A stretch of DNA of 64,000 nucleotides, taken from NCBI GenBank assembly GCA_903828785.1, contig CAIKNP010000016.1, forward strand, positions 1 to 64,000, in the 5' to 3' direction. The stretch comes from an uncultured Actinomycetes bacterium (GTDB taxonomy: Bacteria > Actinomycetota > Acidimicrobiia > Acidimicrobiales > RAAP-2). Shown here piece by piece: positions 45,311 to 53,016 of this stretch (the first letter of the stretch is position 1; every line of letters begins with the position of its first letter). The notes beneath the pieces were generated by a model that saw only the letters and a program-made list of their open reading frames with translations, made no database searches and was not told the DNA's origin. A program made the translations under genes and the position numbers.

Positions 45311-45316
45311 ACCTTA
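45311..45316 (-). promoter_or_regulatory. Leaderless -10 element of the alpha/beta hydrolase gene
   Basis: TAAGGT on the minus strand, six bases (ACTGCA), then ATG 45304; no Shine-Dalgarno. Confidence 0.5.
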
Positions 45317-45363
45317 CACAGCAAAGCGCGTGACATTCTCCACTCGAGTGGGTACGCGGGCGT

Positions 45364-45936
45364 TCAGTGAACGGGCAGATCCCAAAGGGCCATCCAACGA
45401 CCCAGATCCTTTTCAATAGGGAGCTCGTGGCTGAGGAAGGAGCGCACCCGCAGTTCGAGTTCACTGTTGCGCTCCGTGGTGCTGGTGGGAGCGAAGGGGT
45501 ACCAGGTTCCTTGCTTGGTGAGGTAGACCATTCGCAGTGAGCCTTCCCCGGGGGCCAGAGTGGGCACGAAACCGAAGGCGGCGCAGAGGAGGCGGTCGCC
45601 CACACCCTTCTCGACGAGGGCGCCGGCCAGTGCGTGCAGCGTCGTGACGAGGGCGTTCTCGTCAATGTCCTTCTTTAGGAGCCAGGTGAACCCGAGGTCA
45701 TCAATGGTTTTTGTCACGCCGAGCAGCGCTGGGACGGTCGCAATCAAGGTCGAGACTGTCTGGTCACTCGAAACCGCCTGGGCCGAGGTGGCGGGCTTCA
45801 GGCACAGTCCGGCTTGGCCCGACGAGACAAAATCAAATTCCTGGGCGAGGGATCGCGCAGCGACGGGCAAGGCCAAGAGGTTGTCGAGTTTATTGCTAAC
45901 GGCGTTGCGCCGAAACATCGTCTCGAGCAGTCCCAC
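45364..45936 (-). CDS. pspAB: PspA-associated protein PspAB
   Basis: A 190-aa soluble protein matching the actinobacterial PspAB family: MGLLETMFRR, LDNLLALPVAARSLAQEFDF and a C-terminal SELELRVRSFLSHELPIEKDLGRWMALW. GTG 45936 directly abuts the htpX stop (TAAGTG), so the two are coupled. The HtpX-PspAB pair is linked to the phage-shock envelope-stress response; its precise role is unclear. No PspA gene is in the window. Confidence 0.8.
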   Translation of the reverse strand: MGLLETMFRRNAVSNKLDNLLALPVAARSLAQEFDFVSSGQAGLCLKPATSAQAVSSDQTVSTLIATVPALLGVTKTIDDLGFTWLLKKDIDENALVTTLHALAGALVEKGVGDRLLCAAFGFVPTLAPGEGSLRMVYLTKQGTWYPFAPTSTTERNSELELRVRSFLSHELPIEKDLGRWMALWDLPVH

Positions 45937-46848
45937 TTAGGCGTGACCGTTGATCTCGTGCTCGAGTTTGTTGAGTTGGTCGAGACGCTTCTGCAAGGTG
46001 GGGTGGGTGGAAAACAGCGACGATGCGGTGCCGCCCGCGAGCGCTGGAGCGAAGAAGAAGGTGTTCATACCCTCGGCCTTGCGCAGGTCCGTTCGCGGAA
46101 TTCGTCCCATGTCACCCGTTATCTGAATGAGCGCCGACGCCAAGACGCTGGGTTTGCCGGTGAGCAATGCCCCCGATCGGTCCGCCGATAACTCGCGGTA
46201 GCGCGAAAGGGCCATCGTGAGAAAGAACGCCACGATGGAGATAACAATTGACAACAACCACACGACCATTTCGATGGCCACTATGTTCCCGCCGTCGCGG
46301 CTATTGCGACCACCCCCGAGGAAGGCCCCCCACATGGCCATGCGGCCGACGAGACCGGCGAGCATCCCCACTCCCGAGGCAATCGTCATGACGGCGACGT
46401 CGCGGTGGGCGACGTGGCTCAGTTCGTGGGCCAGAACGGCTTCGAGCTCTTCGTCGCTCAGGCGATTCATAATGCCCCGCGTGGCGCACACCACGGCGGC
46501 CTTCGGTGAGCGTCCCGTGGCGAAGGCGTTGGGTATGTCCATTTCGGCGACGCCCACTTTGGGCTTGGGCATGTTGGCCAATTGGCAAAGGCGGTCAACG
46601 ATGGCGTGAAGTCGGGGCTCTTCGGCCGCACTCACCTCGTGGGCTTGCATGGAAAACATGGCCACTTTTGCGCTGAAGAAATACTGCGAAAAGAGGAGGG
46701 CCGCGGCAATGACCAGGACGAAGACCGTTGAGATGCCGAGGTTGATGAGGACGCCCACGATAAGCATGTACAGCACCAGCAACATGAGGGCGGTGAACAC
46801 CATACGCAGACTGAGACCGTGGTCGGGTTTGATGGTGGATGTCGTCAT
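45937..46848 (-). CDS. htpX: Membrane zinc metalloprotease HtpX
   Basis: A 303-aa M48B peptidase for membrane-protein quality control. There are two N-terminal TM segments (about 15-55), the zinc site HELSH at 141-145 (H141, H145, E142 catalytic), a second pair of TM segments at about 155-205 and the third ligand Glu in SRYRELSADR. It is first in an operon with pspAB. An inverted repeat lies 24 bases upstream of its start. Confidence 0.95.
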   Translation of the reverse strand: MTTSTIKPDHGLSLRMVFTALMLLVLYMLIVGVLINLGISTVFVLVIAAALLFSQYFFSAKVAMFSMQAHEVSAAEEPRLHAIVDRLCQLANMPKPKVGVAEMDIPNAFATGRSPKAAVVCATRGIMNRLSDEELEAVLAHELSHVAHRDVAVMTIASGVGMLAGLVGRMAMWGAFLGGGRNSRDGGNIVAIEMVVWLLSIVISIVAFFLTMALSRYRELSADRSGALLTGKPSVLASALIQITGDMGRIPRTDLRKAEGMNTFFFAPALAGGTASSLFSTHPTLQKRLDQLNKLEHEINGHA

Positions 46849-46872
46849 AGATACCTCTTCTGTTTCGTAGGG

Positions 46873-46894
46873 CGAGCGTTTATGTCAACGCTCG
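46873..46894 (-). promoter_or_regulatory. Inverted repeat with embedded TTGACA upstream of htpX
   Basis: Read on the htpX strand, CGAGCGTT-GACATA-AACGCTCG has perfect 8-bp arms, and TTGACA spans the junction. It could be an operator overlapping a -35 box or a 5'-UTR hairpin. Three TTCGC direct repeats lie just upstream at 46915, 46923 and 46930. The arms do not match the CIRCE, HAIR or ClgR consensus sequences I know. Confidence 0.4.
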
Positions 46895-47032
46895 GTCAAA
46901 GCCATCGTGGAAGCTTCGCCGATTCGCTCTTCGCTCGGTGACTTCAGCGGAGCAGATCCGCGTCACTCATCCAGCCTAGGTTCGAGGTGACCAATAAGTG
47001 ATCATTACGTGACATTCGCCGGATAGTACTGA

Positions 47033-47533
47033 CTAGGGTCGAGGCAGCTCAGCGTCCTGATTACGAGCCTGATCAGCGATTTCGTCACGGTAAGCAGTAA
47101 GGGCACTGGTCAGCGTCGGGTCGGCAATGGCCAGCATTCGCAGGGCCAAGAGACCGGCGTTGGCCGCGCCATTCACGGCGACGGTGGCGACGGGGACGCC
47201 GCGCGGCATCTGGACGATGGAAAGCAGTGAGTCGAGGCCGTCGAGTCGGGCTAGCGACACGGGAACGCCGATGACGGGAAGAGTCGTCATGGCGGCGACC
47301 ATGCCGGGCAGGTGTGCGGCCCCACCGGCCCCGGCGATCAGGACTTTGAGGCCTCGACCCGCGGCGTCGCGTGCGTAGGCGACCATGTCCTCAGGGGTTC
47401 GATGCGCCGAGACGACCCGAATCTCGTAGGGCACGCCAAATCGCTGAAGGACGTCGGCGGCGGGCAACATGACCTCGTGGTCACTCGACGAACCCATAAT
47501 GATCGCAACAATGGGTGGGCTTACTTCGCTCAT
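47033..47533 (-). CDS. purE: N5-carboxyaminoimidazole ribonucleotide mutase
   Basis: A 166-aa class I PurE that converts N5-CAIR to CAIR in purine synthesis. It has the [11 protein letters not shown] loop, VVSAHRTPE, and [29 protein letters not shown] 47533 follows GGAGAG and overlaps the purK stop by 4 bases; the open frame extends further upstream inside purK. Confidence 0.96.
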   Translation of the reverse strand: MSEVSPPIVAIIMGSSSDHEVMLPAADVLQRFGVPYEIRVVSAHRTPEDMVAYARDAAGRGLKVLIAGAGGAAHLPGMVAAMTTLPVIGVPVSLARLDGLDSLLSIVQMPRGVPVATVAVNGAANAGLLALRMLAIADPTLTSALTAYRDEIADQARNQDAELPRP

Positions 47534-48675
47534 GTGGGGCTCTCCTGGCTTTGTGTTCCGTAGGCGTGGGCGCTTTTCCACGCGGTCACTCGTAGAGCCG
47601 CGGGATCGTCACCGACAACCGTCACGTGACCCAACTTACGGCCCGGCCGCCAGGACTTGCCGTAGTCGTGCACGTGGGCGCCGCCGACGGCTCGTGCCGC
47701 CTCGAGTGAACCCGGCCGATCAGCCCCCACGACGTTGACCATCACCGCGGCTTCAACGAGGGGGGTGGTGGGACCAAGTGGCTGACCGCTAACCGCGAGG
47801 AGGTGATTCGCGAATTGGGAGGTGGCGCAAGCCTCAATCGTCCAGTGCCCCGAATTGTGAGGACGCAGGGCGAGTTCGTTGACCACCAGTCCGGCCTCGG
47901 TGACGAAGTATTCCACCGCCATCACTCCGACGAGTTCGACGGCTTTGGCAATGTGGCGAGTCAGTCCCTCCGCCTGGTCCACCAGCGCCGCAGCGAGCGT
48001 GGTCGGGTAGCGAACCTCGTTGCACATACCCCGCGCCTGCACCGTCGTGACGAGTGGGTAAGTCTCAATCGCACCGTCCACTCCCCGAACCACCATTTGG
48101 GAAACCTCGGCGATCAGCTCGAGTCTTTCCTCGAGAACGATGGTGCCACTGGGGGCAATGTCGGTAATCAGTTGGGTGGCCGTCGCGGGGCTGTCGGCGA
48201 AGAAGACGCCACGACCGTCGTAGCCACCGGTGGCAAGTTTCACAACGGCGCGGCCCTCGTGCGCTTGGAGGAAGGAGGCCACCGCTGCGGGGTCCGGCTC
48301 GCGGAGCACGAGGAAGTCGGGCAAGGGCATTCCCAATTGGGCGAAGTATTCGCGTTGGGCGGCCTTGTCAACGCTGTACGCGAGGGACCGCGGGCTGGGG
48401 CGCAGGACAACACCCTCTCGTTCGAGCCGGGCCAGAACTTCTAGGTCGACTAACTCGTGATCGAAGGTGAGGAATTCGCAGCTCGCCGCCAAATCGCTGA
48501 GCGCCTCGTAGGAAGTTGCTGCGCCCAGCTTGCATTCGGAGGCCAGGGAGACGGCTGAATCATCGTTCGTGCTAGCCAACACCACTACCTGAACCCCGCA
48601 GTCAGCGGAGGCTTCAATCATCATGCGGGCTAGCTGTCCGGCCCCCACCACACCAACGCGCCGGGTTTTTGTCAC
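47530..48675 (-). CDS. purK: N5-carboxyaminoimidazole ribonucleotide synthase
   Basis: A 381-aa ATP-grasp enzyme that forms N5-CAIR from AIR, ATP and bicarbonate for PurE. The N-terminus is [17 protein letters not shown], the ATP-grasp region includes [16 protein letters not shown], and the C-terminal part has [26 protein letters not shown] 48675 is supported by TATCGT six bases upstream, with TTGGCT a further 17 bases up as a -35. Confidence 0.95.
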   Translation of the reverse strand: MTKTRRVGVVGAGQLARMMIEASADCGVQVVVLASTNDDSAVSLASECKLGAATSYEALSDLAASCEFLTFDHELVDLEVLARLEREGVVLRPSPRSLAYSVDKAAQREYFAQLGMPLPDFLVLREPDPAAVASFLQAHEGRAVVKLATGGYDGRGVFFADSPATATQLITDIAPSGTIVLEERLELIAEVSQMVVRGVDGAIETYPLVTTVQARGMCNEVRYPTTLAAALVDQAEGLTRHIAKAVELVGVMAVEYFVTEAGLVVNELALRPHNSGHWTIEACATSQFANHLLAVSGQPLGPTTPLVEAAVMVNVVGADRPGSLEAARAVGGAHVHDYGKSWRPGRKLGHVTVVGDDPAALRVTAWKSAHAYGTQSQESPT

Positions 48676-48681
48676 CCCCCT

Positions 48682-48687
48682 ACGATA
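48682..48687 (-). promoter_or_regulatory. Leaderless -10 element of purKE
   Basis: TATCGT on the minus strand, six bases (AGGGGG), then GTG 48675. TTGGCT at a 17-base spacing gives this promoter a recognisable -35 as well. Confidence 0.55.
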
Positions 48688-48752
48688 ACGGCGAAAGCTC
48701 CTTGAGCCAAACGCAGCGCGCTGCTTCACTACAATTGCCTCGAGGAGATTTT

Positions 48753-49118
48753 GTGAACCAGTTAGCCAGTATCTTGACCATCGCCTTGTTCGTTGTCTTC
48801 GGGTCCCTTGGCGCCCAGCGCATCATGTACAACGAAACGATGAGCGCCACCGCCGAGCGCCTAGGTTTCTCCAAGAACCTATTTCGAATCATTGGCAGTG
48901 TTGAAATCCTGCTCGCGGTAGCGCAGCTCGCCACCGTCAAGAATGCTGCGGGCGGTCTGCGCACCCTCGCCGTCATCGTGACCATTCTCATGATTGCTAT
49001 GGCGGGTGGAGAGCTCTTCCACAATCTTCGCCGTCGTCAGGACCGTAAGTACCTTTGGCCCGTCCTTGCACTGCTCGTGGCGACAATTGTCGAGCTCGTC
49101 GCTCGACTCATTCACTGA
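48753..49118 (+). CDS. DoxX-like small membrane protein
   Basis: A 121-aa protein with four hydrophobic segments (about residues 3-20, 43-60, 68-85 and 97-117) and the DoxX-like pattern GSLGAQRIMYNE followed by RLGFSKNLFRIIGSVEILLAVAQL. GTG 48753 follows GAGGAG. DoxX-like proteins are small membrane proteins of uncertain redox-related function. Confidence 0.78.
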   Translation: MNQLASILTIALFVVFGSLGAQRIMYNETMSATAERLGFSKNLFRIIGSVEILLAVAQLATVKNAAGGLRTLAVIVTILMIAMAGGELFHNLRRRQDRKYLWPVLALLVATIVELVARLIH

Positions 49119-49126
49119 GGCTGGGC

Positions 49127-49723
49127 TTAGAGCGGCACCTTGGTGTGCTTGAACTCATTGAGATCGGCCTGCTCGGCCATCAAGGTCACGAGGGCGGAGA
49201 TAATCGCCGTTGAGTGAGCCCCGTCTTCGGTGGGGGGTTTCATATAGCGAACGAAGGTGGCATCGTCATTGACGACGAAGGTCGGTACCCCAAAGGCCTC
49301 ATAACGCTGCATGGACCGGAAGTGCTCACCCAGTACCTCAAAAGGGCGGCGAGTGGCCAGATCTTCGCGAACGCGGTCCAGGTCAACGCCGAGTGGCGCG
49401 AGCACGCCGTCGATTTGCTCGAGAGTGCTGAGCCGGATGCCTCCTTCGTGTCGCGCTCGGAAGAGAGCATCGTGGGCGTCGAGGAAGTACTCGGGTTGAT
49501 GGTCTCGAACCGAAATTGACACTGCCAGAGCCAAGTTGGCGCTGTCTTGGGTGGGGTCATCCCAGACGTCAGGCGCCGTCGCTGCTTTGTGCCCCTGGCC
49601 CATCGTCCAGGGAATAAAGGTCACGTCAAAATCGGCTCCGGTGCGCAGAGCTTTCACCACGTGCAGGTGAATGTTCTTGGCGAAGGGGCAACGGTAGTCG
49701 TAGGAGAGTTGAAAGGAAATCAC
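49127..49723 (-). CDS. DsbA-family (thioredoxin-fold) protein
   Basis: A 198-aa thioredoxin-fold protein of the DsbA/2-hydroxychromene-2-carboxylate isomerase superfamily. The active-site region reads DYRCPFAKN near residues 10-16, with one Cys instead of CxxC. Conserved GVPTFVVND lies near residue 150. A single Cys suggests a monothiol or isomerase-like role rather than disulfide exchange. GTG 49723 is preferred over GTG 49729 because TAGGCT lies exactly six bases before it. Confidence 0.8.
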   Translation of the reverse strand: MISFQLSYDYRCPFAKNIHLHVVKALRTGADFDVTFIPWTMGQGHKAATAPDVWDDPTQDSANLALAVSISVRDHQPEYFLDAHDALFRARHEGGIRLSTLEQIDGVLAPLGVDLDRVREDLATRRPFEVLGEHFRSMQRYEAFGVPTFVVNDDATFVRYMKPPTEDGAHSTAIISALVTLMAEQADLNEFKHTKVPL

Positions 49724-49729
49724 GTACAC

Positions 49730-49735
49730 AGCCTA
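49730..49735 (-). promoter_or_regulatory. Leaderless -10 element that decides the DsbA-family start
   Basis: TAGGCT on the minus strand, six bases (GTGTAC), then GTG 49723. The alternative GTG 49729 would abut the hexamer and could not be transcribed from it. Confidence 0.45.
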
Positions 49736-49770
49736 GGGTGCCGAGGCGTGGCTGCGGCCAGCGTCGAAGC

Positions 49771-50607
49771 TCAACGGGTTTCGACGACGTTGATTCCTTC
49801 GCTACGACAGCGCTGCTTGTAGTCCTCGGGACAAAAACGGCAAGCACTGGCTGAGGGCGTGGCTTCGAAATCGCCCGCCGCGTGCGCTTCGGTGATGCGA
49901 CCCCAGGCCGCGGCCGCCGCTCGGGCCCGTGCTTCGGGGAATATCTCCTTCGGGCTACGTTCGACCGTACGTCCCGCGGCGACGTACATCAGTCGAATTT
50001 TCACCGGGGTTTCGCGGAGTTTGGCCTTGCAGAGTTCGACGTAGAGGGCCGAATTCGCGAACGCGCTGGACAGGTAGGTCTCGTTTCGGGGAAGAGATCC
50101 CGTTTTGTAATCGACAATTATCAAGTCACCGTTGTCGTCTCGGTCAAGGCGGTCGAGAATGCCGTAGAGGGGCGCCCCTTCGATTTCTTCGCGAATGCCA
50201 ATTTCAATTCCCGGCGCCTCGTCAACCTCCGCCAGGGTGATGCGGGTCGGATCTTCCATGGCGAAATAGGTCGTCAGGATTTCCGCCGTTTCGCGACGTA
50301 ATTTGGCCTCGAGCTGGTCGTCGTAGTTGAGGTCGAGTCGAACATCGGGCGTTAGGACTGCCTCGGTGGCCGCGGCAATGAAATCTGAAGACAGCGCCCG
50401 ATCGATGGTGCGTTCGGGGCCGGGCAAGGCAAGGAGAAACTCTAAGAGGGCGTGAACAAAACGACCTTTGGTGCTCGCGTAGCTTGCGGGCTGTTTAATT
50501 TTTTCAACGGCGGAGTACTGGTACTTACGCGGACAGGACTGAAAGTCGTTTAGACGAGAGGGGGAGAGAGCTTGGGGGAGCGGGTGCAGGTCGGGATCAA
50601 ATGGCAT
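49771..50607 (-). CDS. RecB-family PD-(D/E)XK exonuclease with Cys cluster (Cas4/AddB-like)
   Basis: A 278-aa stand-alone nuclease. The N-terminus LSPSRLNDFQSCPRKYQY holds the first Cys. The nuclease core GILDRLDRDDNGDLIIVDYKTG has the metal-binding D and D-x-K. The C-terminus CRFCPEDYKQRC supplies three Cys. Together the four Cys resemble the Fe-S cluster of AddB and Cas4. Such single-domain PDDEXK_1 proteins are common in actinobacteria, and their role is unknown. No CRISPR array is nearby. The N-terminus begins MPFDPDLHPLPQAL. Confidence 0.87.
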   Translation of the reverse strand: MPFDPDLHPLPQALSPSRLNDFQSCPRKYQYSAVEKIKQPASYASTKGRFVHALLEFLLALPGPERTIDRALSSDFIAAATEAVLTPDVRLDLNYDDQLEAKLRRETAEILTTYFAMEDPTRITLAEVDEAPGIEIGIREEIEGAPLYGILDRLDRDDNGDLIIVDYKTGSLPRNETYLSSAFANSALYVELCKAKLRETPVKIRLMYVAAGRTVERSPKEIFPEARARAAAAAWGRITEAHAAGDFEATPSASACRFCPEDYKQRCRSEGINVVETR

Positions 50608-50613
50608 AGTGAC

Positions 50614-50619
50614 ACCCTA
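50614..50619 (-). promoter_or_regulatory. Leaderless -10 element of the RecB-like nuclease gene
   Basis: TAGGGT on the minus strand, six bases (GTCACT), then ATG 50607; no Shine-Dalgarno. Confidence 0.5.
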
Positions 50620-50669
50620 GATGTGGCTTGTGACGCGTCGTTGTCACTCTCGTCGGGTTTAATAGTCTG

Positions 50670-50975
50670 GTGAGAAAGCGCGCCATCGTGGCCACCACCG
50701 GTAATCGGGAGCGAACGACGCTGTGGTGTGGATTGCGGCCCGGTGACCCGGTCATCGTCAATTCGGACAAAGAATTGCGTAAATCATGGGTGTTCGTGGC
50801 GCACGTGCGAAACGTCGTCTCCAATGAAGAGTGGGTCGAGGTGCGTGGTGGTCGGGCCGGAGAACATCAGACGAGGAGCTTTCGCTGTGACCTTATTTTC
50901 CCCGCTTCGGCCAAGAAAAATGGAAAAGTGCGAGGACCCTCGCTGGCCCAGGCACCTCAGCTGAATCTGGGCTAG
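50670..50975 (+). CDS. Small hypothetical protein
   Basis: A 101-aa basic protein. The N-terminal MRKRAIVATTGNRERTTLW and the segment GLRPGDPVIVNSDKELRKSWVFVAHVRN suggest a small beta-barrel-like fold; I recall similar short actinobacterial hypotheticals but no function. It starts at GTG 50670 with TTTAAT six bases upstream (a weak match to the leaderless pattern) and is divergent from the RecB-like nuclease. Confidence 0.62.
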   Translation: MRKRAIVATTGNRERTTLWCGLRPGDPVIVNSDKELRKSWVFVAHVRNVVSNEEWVEVRGGRAGEHQTRSFRCDLIFPASAKKNGKVRGPSLAQAPQLNLG

Positions 50976-51025
50976 CGAGCTTCGACGTCCAGGTGCCGGC
51001 CGGTAGCCAGCTCTCAGCGTGGGGC

Positions 51026-51619
51026 TTATTCTTCTGGAGCGACGAGTGCGTCGGCCAAAACTTGTAATGCGGCGAGCCAATGCGTCTGATCAATGGAGAG
51101 AGGGTGCTCGCCATCGAGGGCAATCTGTCCGAAGAACAAGGCGTACCAAATGCGGGCAAACGCGACGGCCGTGACGCCGGGAGCGAGAAGACCACGCTCC
51201 TCGAGGGGTTCGACGATGGCGACGATTCGCGAAGAAGCTTCGGTTTTCGCCTCAGCGATTCCTTGGGAGGCGGTGAGGTTGTGGTGGGCAAAGGACATTC
51301 CCTCAATGCGCAAGAGGCGCTGCTCGTCGCGCGCTGGGTCCTGCGCATCCACGAGCATTCGTCCGAGCGCTTCGCGCAGTTGGTCTCGAGAGCGTATGTC
51401 GCGCAAGGGGTCAGTGAAGATGTCGGCCTGACTCAGTAATACCTGGCGAAATCGATGCACAATGGTGGTCGCAATAAGTTCTTCGCGATCAGTGAAGTAG
51501 GAATACATCAAAGCGACCGAGATGCCCGCTTCGGCGGCGACGCGCTTGACTCGGTACATGGTGAGTCCATTGCGTTCAATTTCGTGGGCCGAAGCTTCGA
51601 GGATGCGATCGCGGGTCAC
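51026..51619 (-). CDS. TetR-family transcriptional regulator
   Basis: A 197-aa regulator with an N-terminal HTH at about residues 22-45 (YRVKRVAAEAGISVALMYSYFTDREELI) and a helical ligand-binding domain. It overlaps the upstream E2 gene by 4 bases and is third in the minus-strand operon of alpha/beta hydrolase, E2 and TetR. It probably controls this operon and the divergent importer operon; this is inferred from position only. Confidence 0.9.
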   Translation of the reverse strand: MTRDRILEASAHEIERNGLTMYRVKRVAAEAGISVALMYSYFTDREELIATTIVHRFRQVLLSQADIFTDPLRDIRSRDQLREALGRMLVDAQDPARDEQRLLRIEGMSFAHHNLTASQGIAEAKTEASSRIVAIVEPLEERGLLAPGVTAVAFARIWYALFFGQIALDGEHPLSIDQTHWLAALQVLADALVAPEE

Positions 51620-53001
51620 GTGTTTGACTCTACTTTTTTCTTAGGAAGGAACGACAGGTCACTAGTCCAATTCCGATTCTGAATTGTCTCACTCAGGTGT
51701 TTTAAGAATCGAGCGGCGTACCCACCGTCAACCGCACGGTGATCAAAGGTCAGGGCCACGAGACCGACGGAATGGATAGCAATTGCCTCGCCACCCTGAC
51801 TATCGGTGACGACAACGGGCTTTCTACTGACACCATCGGTGGCGAGGATCGCCACCTGGGGCTGGTTGATAATGGCCCCCGTCATTAGAGTCCCGTAGGG
51901 GCCGGGATTAGAAATGGTGAAGGTGCCACCTTCCATGTCACTCACCCCGAGTTGCTTGGAGCGAGCTCGCGTCGCTCGGTCTCGAATGGCGGCGGCCATA
52001 GCGACAACCGAGAGTCGATCCGCGTCGGCGAGCACCGGAACAACGAGCCCGTCACCGTCGAGGTCAACGGCGATGCCGAGGTTAACTCTCCCGTGAACAA
52101 TAAGTTCATTGTCGCCTACCGAAGCATTGAGGTGAGGGAACGCCCGCAACGCCTCGACCACGGCAACGGCGATAAAGGGAAGATAGGTGAGCGAGTAGCC
52201 CTCACGGAGTTTGAAGGCTGGTCCGAAGGAACGTCGAACGACGTCAACTCGTTCAAAGTCAATTTCCTTCACCATGAGCGTGTGAGGTGACGTGGACTTT
52301 GATCGCACCATGTGTTCGGCGGTGAGTCGGCGAATCTTCGTAAAGGGAATGCGCATTTCTTGGTTGGCGACGGGCGTGGCAGTTCGCAGGGCGATGGCGT
52401 CATCAACGTCTTTGCGAGTGAGGCGACCCTGCGGTCCGCTTCCACGAAGGGAAGAGGGGTCGAGGTTGTTCTCACTCAAGAGACGGCGCACGACGGGGGA
52501 AAGTGGCGTCGCGGTGGCGGAACTCGCGGTGGTGGCAGTGGCGCGTGCAGCAACGGCCGCGAGAACGTCATCCCTGGTGATTCGCCCCTGCGGCCCCGTA
52601 GCGGTGACCTCGCTACTCTCGAGACCATTTTCCGCCAGGAGTCGGCGAACTACTGGGGAGAGTTTCTCACCGCCGTCGTCTCGCGGTTTCGGAACTGCTG
52701 GCGAAGTGCTCGTTGCCACGGATGCGTGACTGCTCGATGCAGGAGTGGCCTCCGTCGGAATCTCCACCTCGCTTCCGATGCGAGCGAGAATAGTTCCCAC
52801 GTCCACGGTGACCCCTTCGGCCACGAGAATGATGGCCAGAATTCCGTCCACGGGGGCGGGTATCTCCGTGTCGACCTTGTCGGTGGACACTTCAAAGAGT
52901 GCTTCGCCGCGGGTTACGACGTCGCCTACGGATTTGAACCACTTCGCGACGGTACCGTCAGCGACGGTCTCGCCAAGTTGGGGCATCACAATGTCAGTCA
53001 T
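51616..53001 (-). CDS. 2-oxoacid dehydrogenase E2 (dihydrolipoamide acyltransferase) with two PSBDs
   Basis: A 461-aa E2. The lipoyl domain is at residues 1-77 with lipoyl-Lys K42 in STDKVDTE. Two peripheral-subunit-binding domains lie in tandem at about 113-150 and 166-204 (each with LSPVVRRLL and GPQGR), joined by Ala/Thr-rich linkers. The catalytic domain at about 215-450 has the active-site DHRAVDG at 420-426. It should transfer acyl groups from the E1 alpha/beta pair encoded at 61-63 kb. No E3 gene is in the window. Most E2 proteins have only one binding domain. Confidence 0.93.
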   Translation of the reverse strand: MTDIVMPQLGETVADGTVAKWFKSVGDVVTRGEALFEVSTDKVDTEIPAPVDGILAIILVAEGVTVDVGTILARIGSEVEIPTEATPASSSHASVATSTSPAVPKPRDDGGEKLSPVVRRLLAENGLESSEVTATGPQGRITRDDVLAAVAARATATTASSATATPLSPVVRRLLSENNLDPSSLRGSGPQGRLTRKDVDDAIALRTATPVANQEMRIPFTKIRRLTAEHMVRSKSTSPHTLMVKEIDFERVDVVRRSFGPAFKLREGYSLTYLPFIAVAVVEALRAFPHLNASVGDNELIVHGRVNLGIAVDLDGDGLVVPVLADADRLSVVAMAAAIRDRATRARSKQLGVSDMEGGTFTISNPGPYGTLMTGAIINQPQVAILATDGVSRKPVVVTDSQGGEAIAIHSVGLVALTFDHRAVDGGYAARFLKHLSETIQNRNWTSDLSFLPKKKVESNT

Positions 53002-53016
53002 GGAGCAACCTTACTT

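Noticed and set aside
49771-50607. Cas4 of a CRISPR system
   Set aside because: No repeat array or other cas gene in the window; stand-alone proteins of this type are common in actinobacteria.
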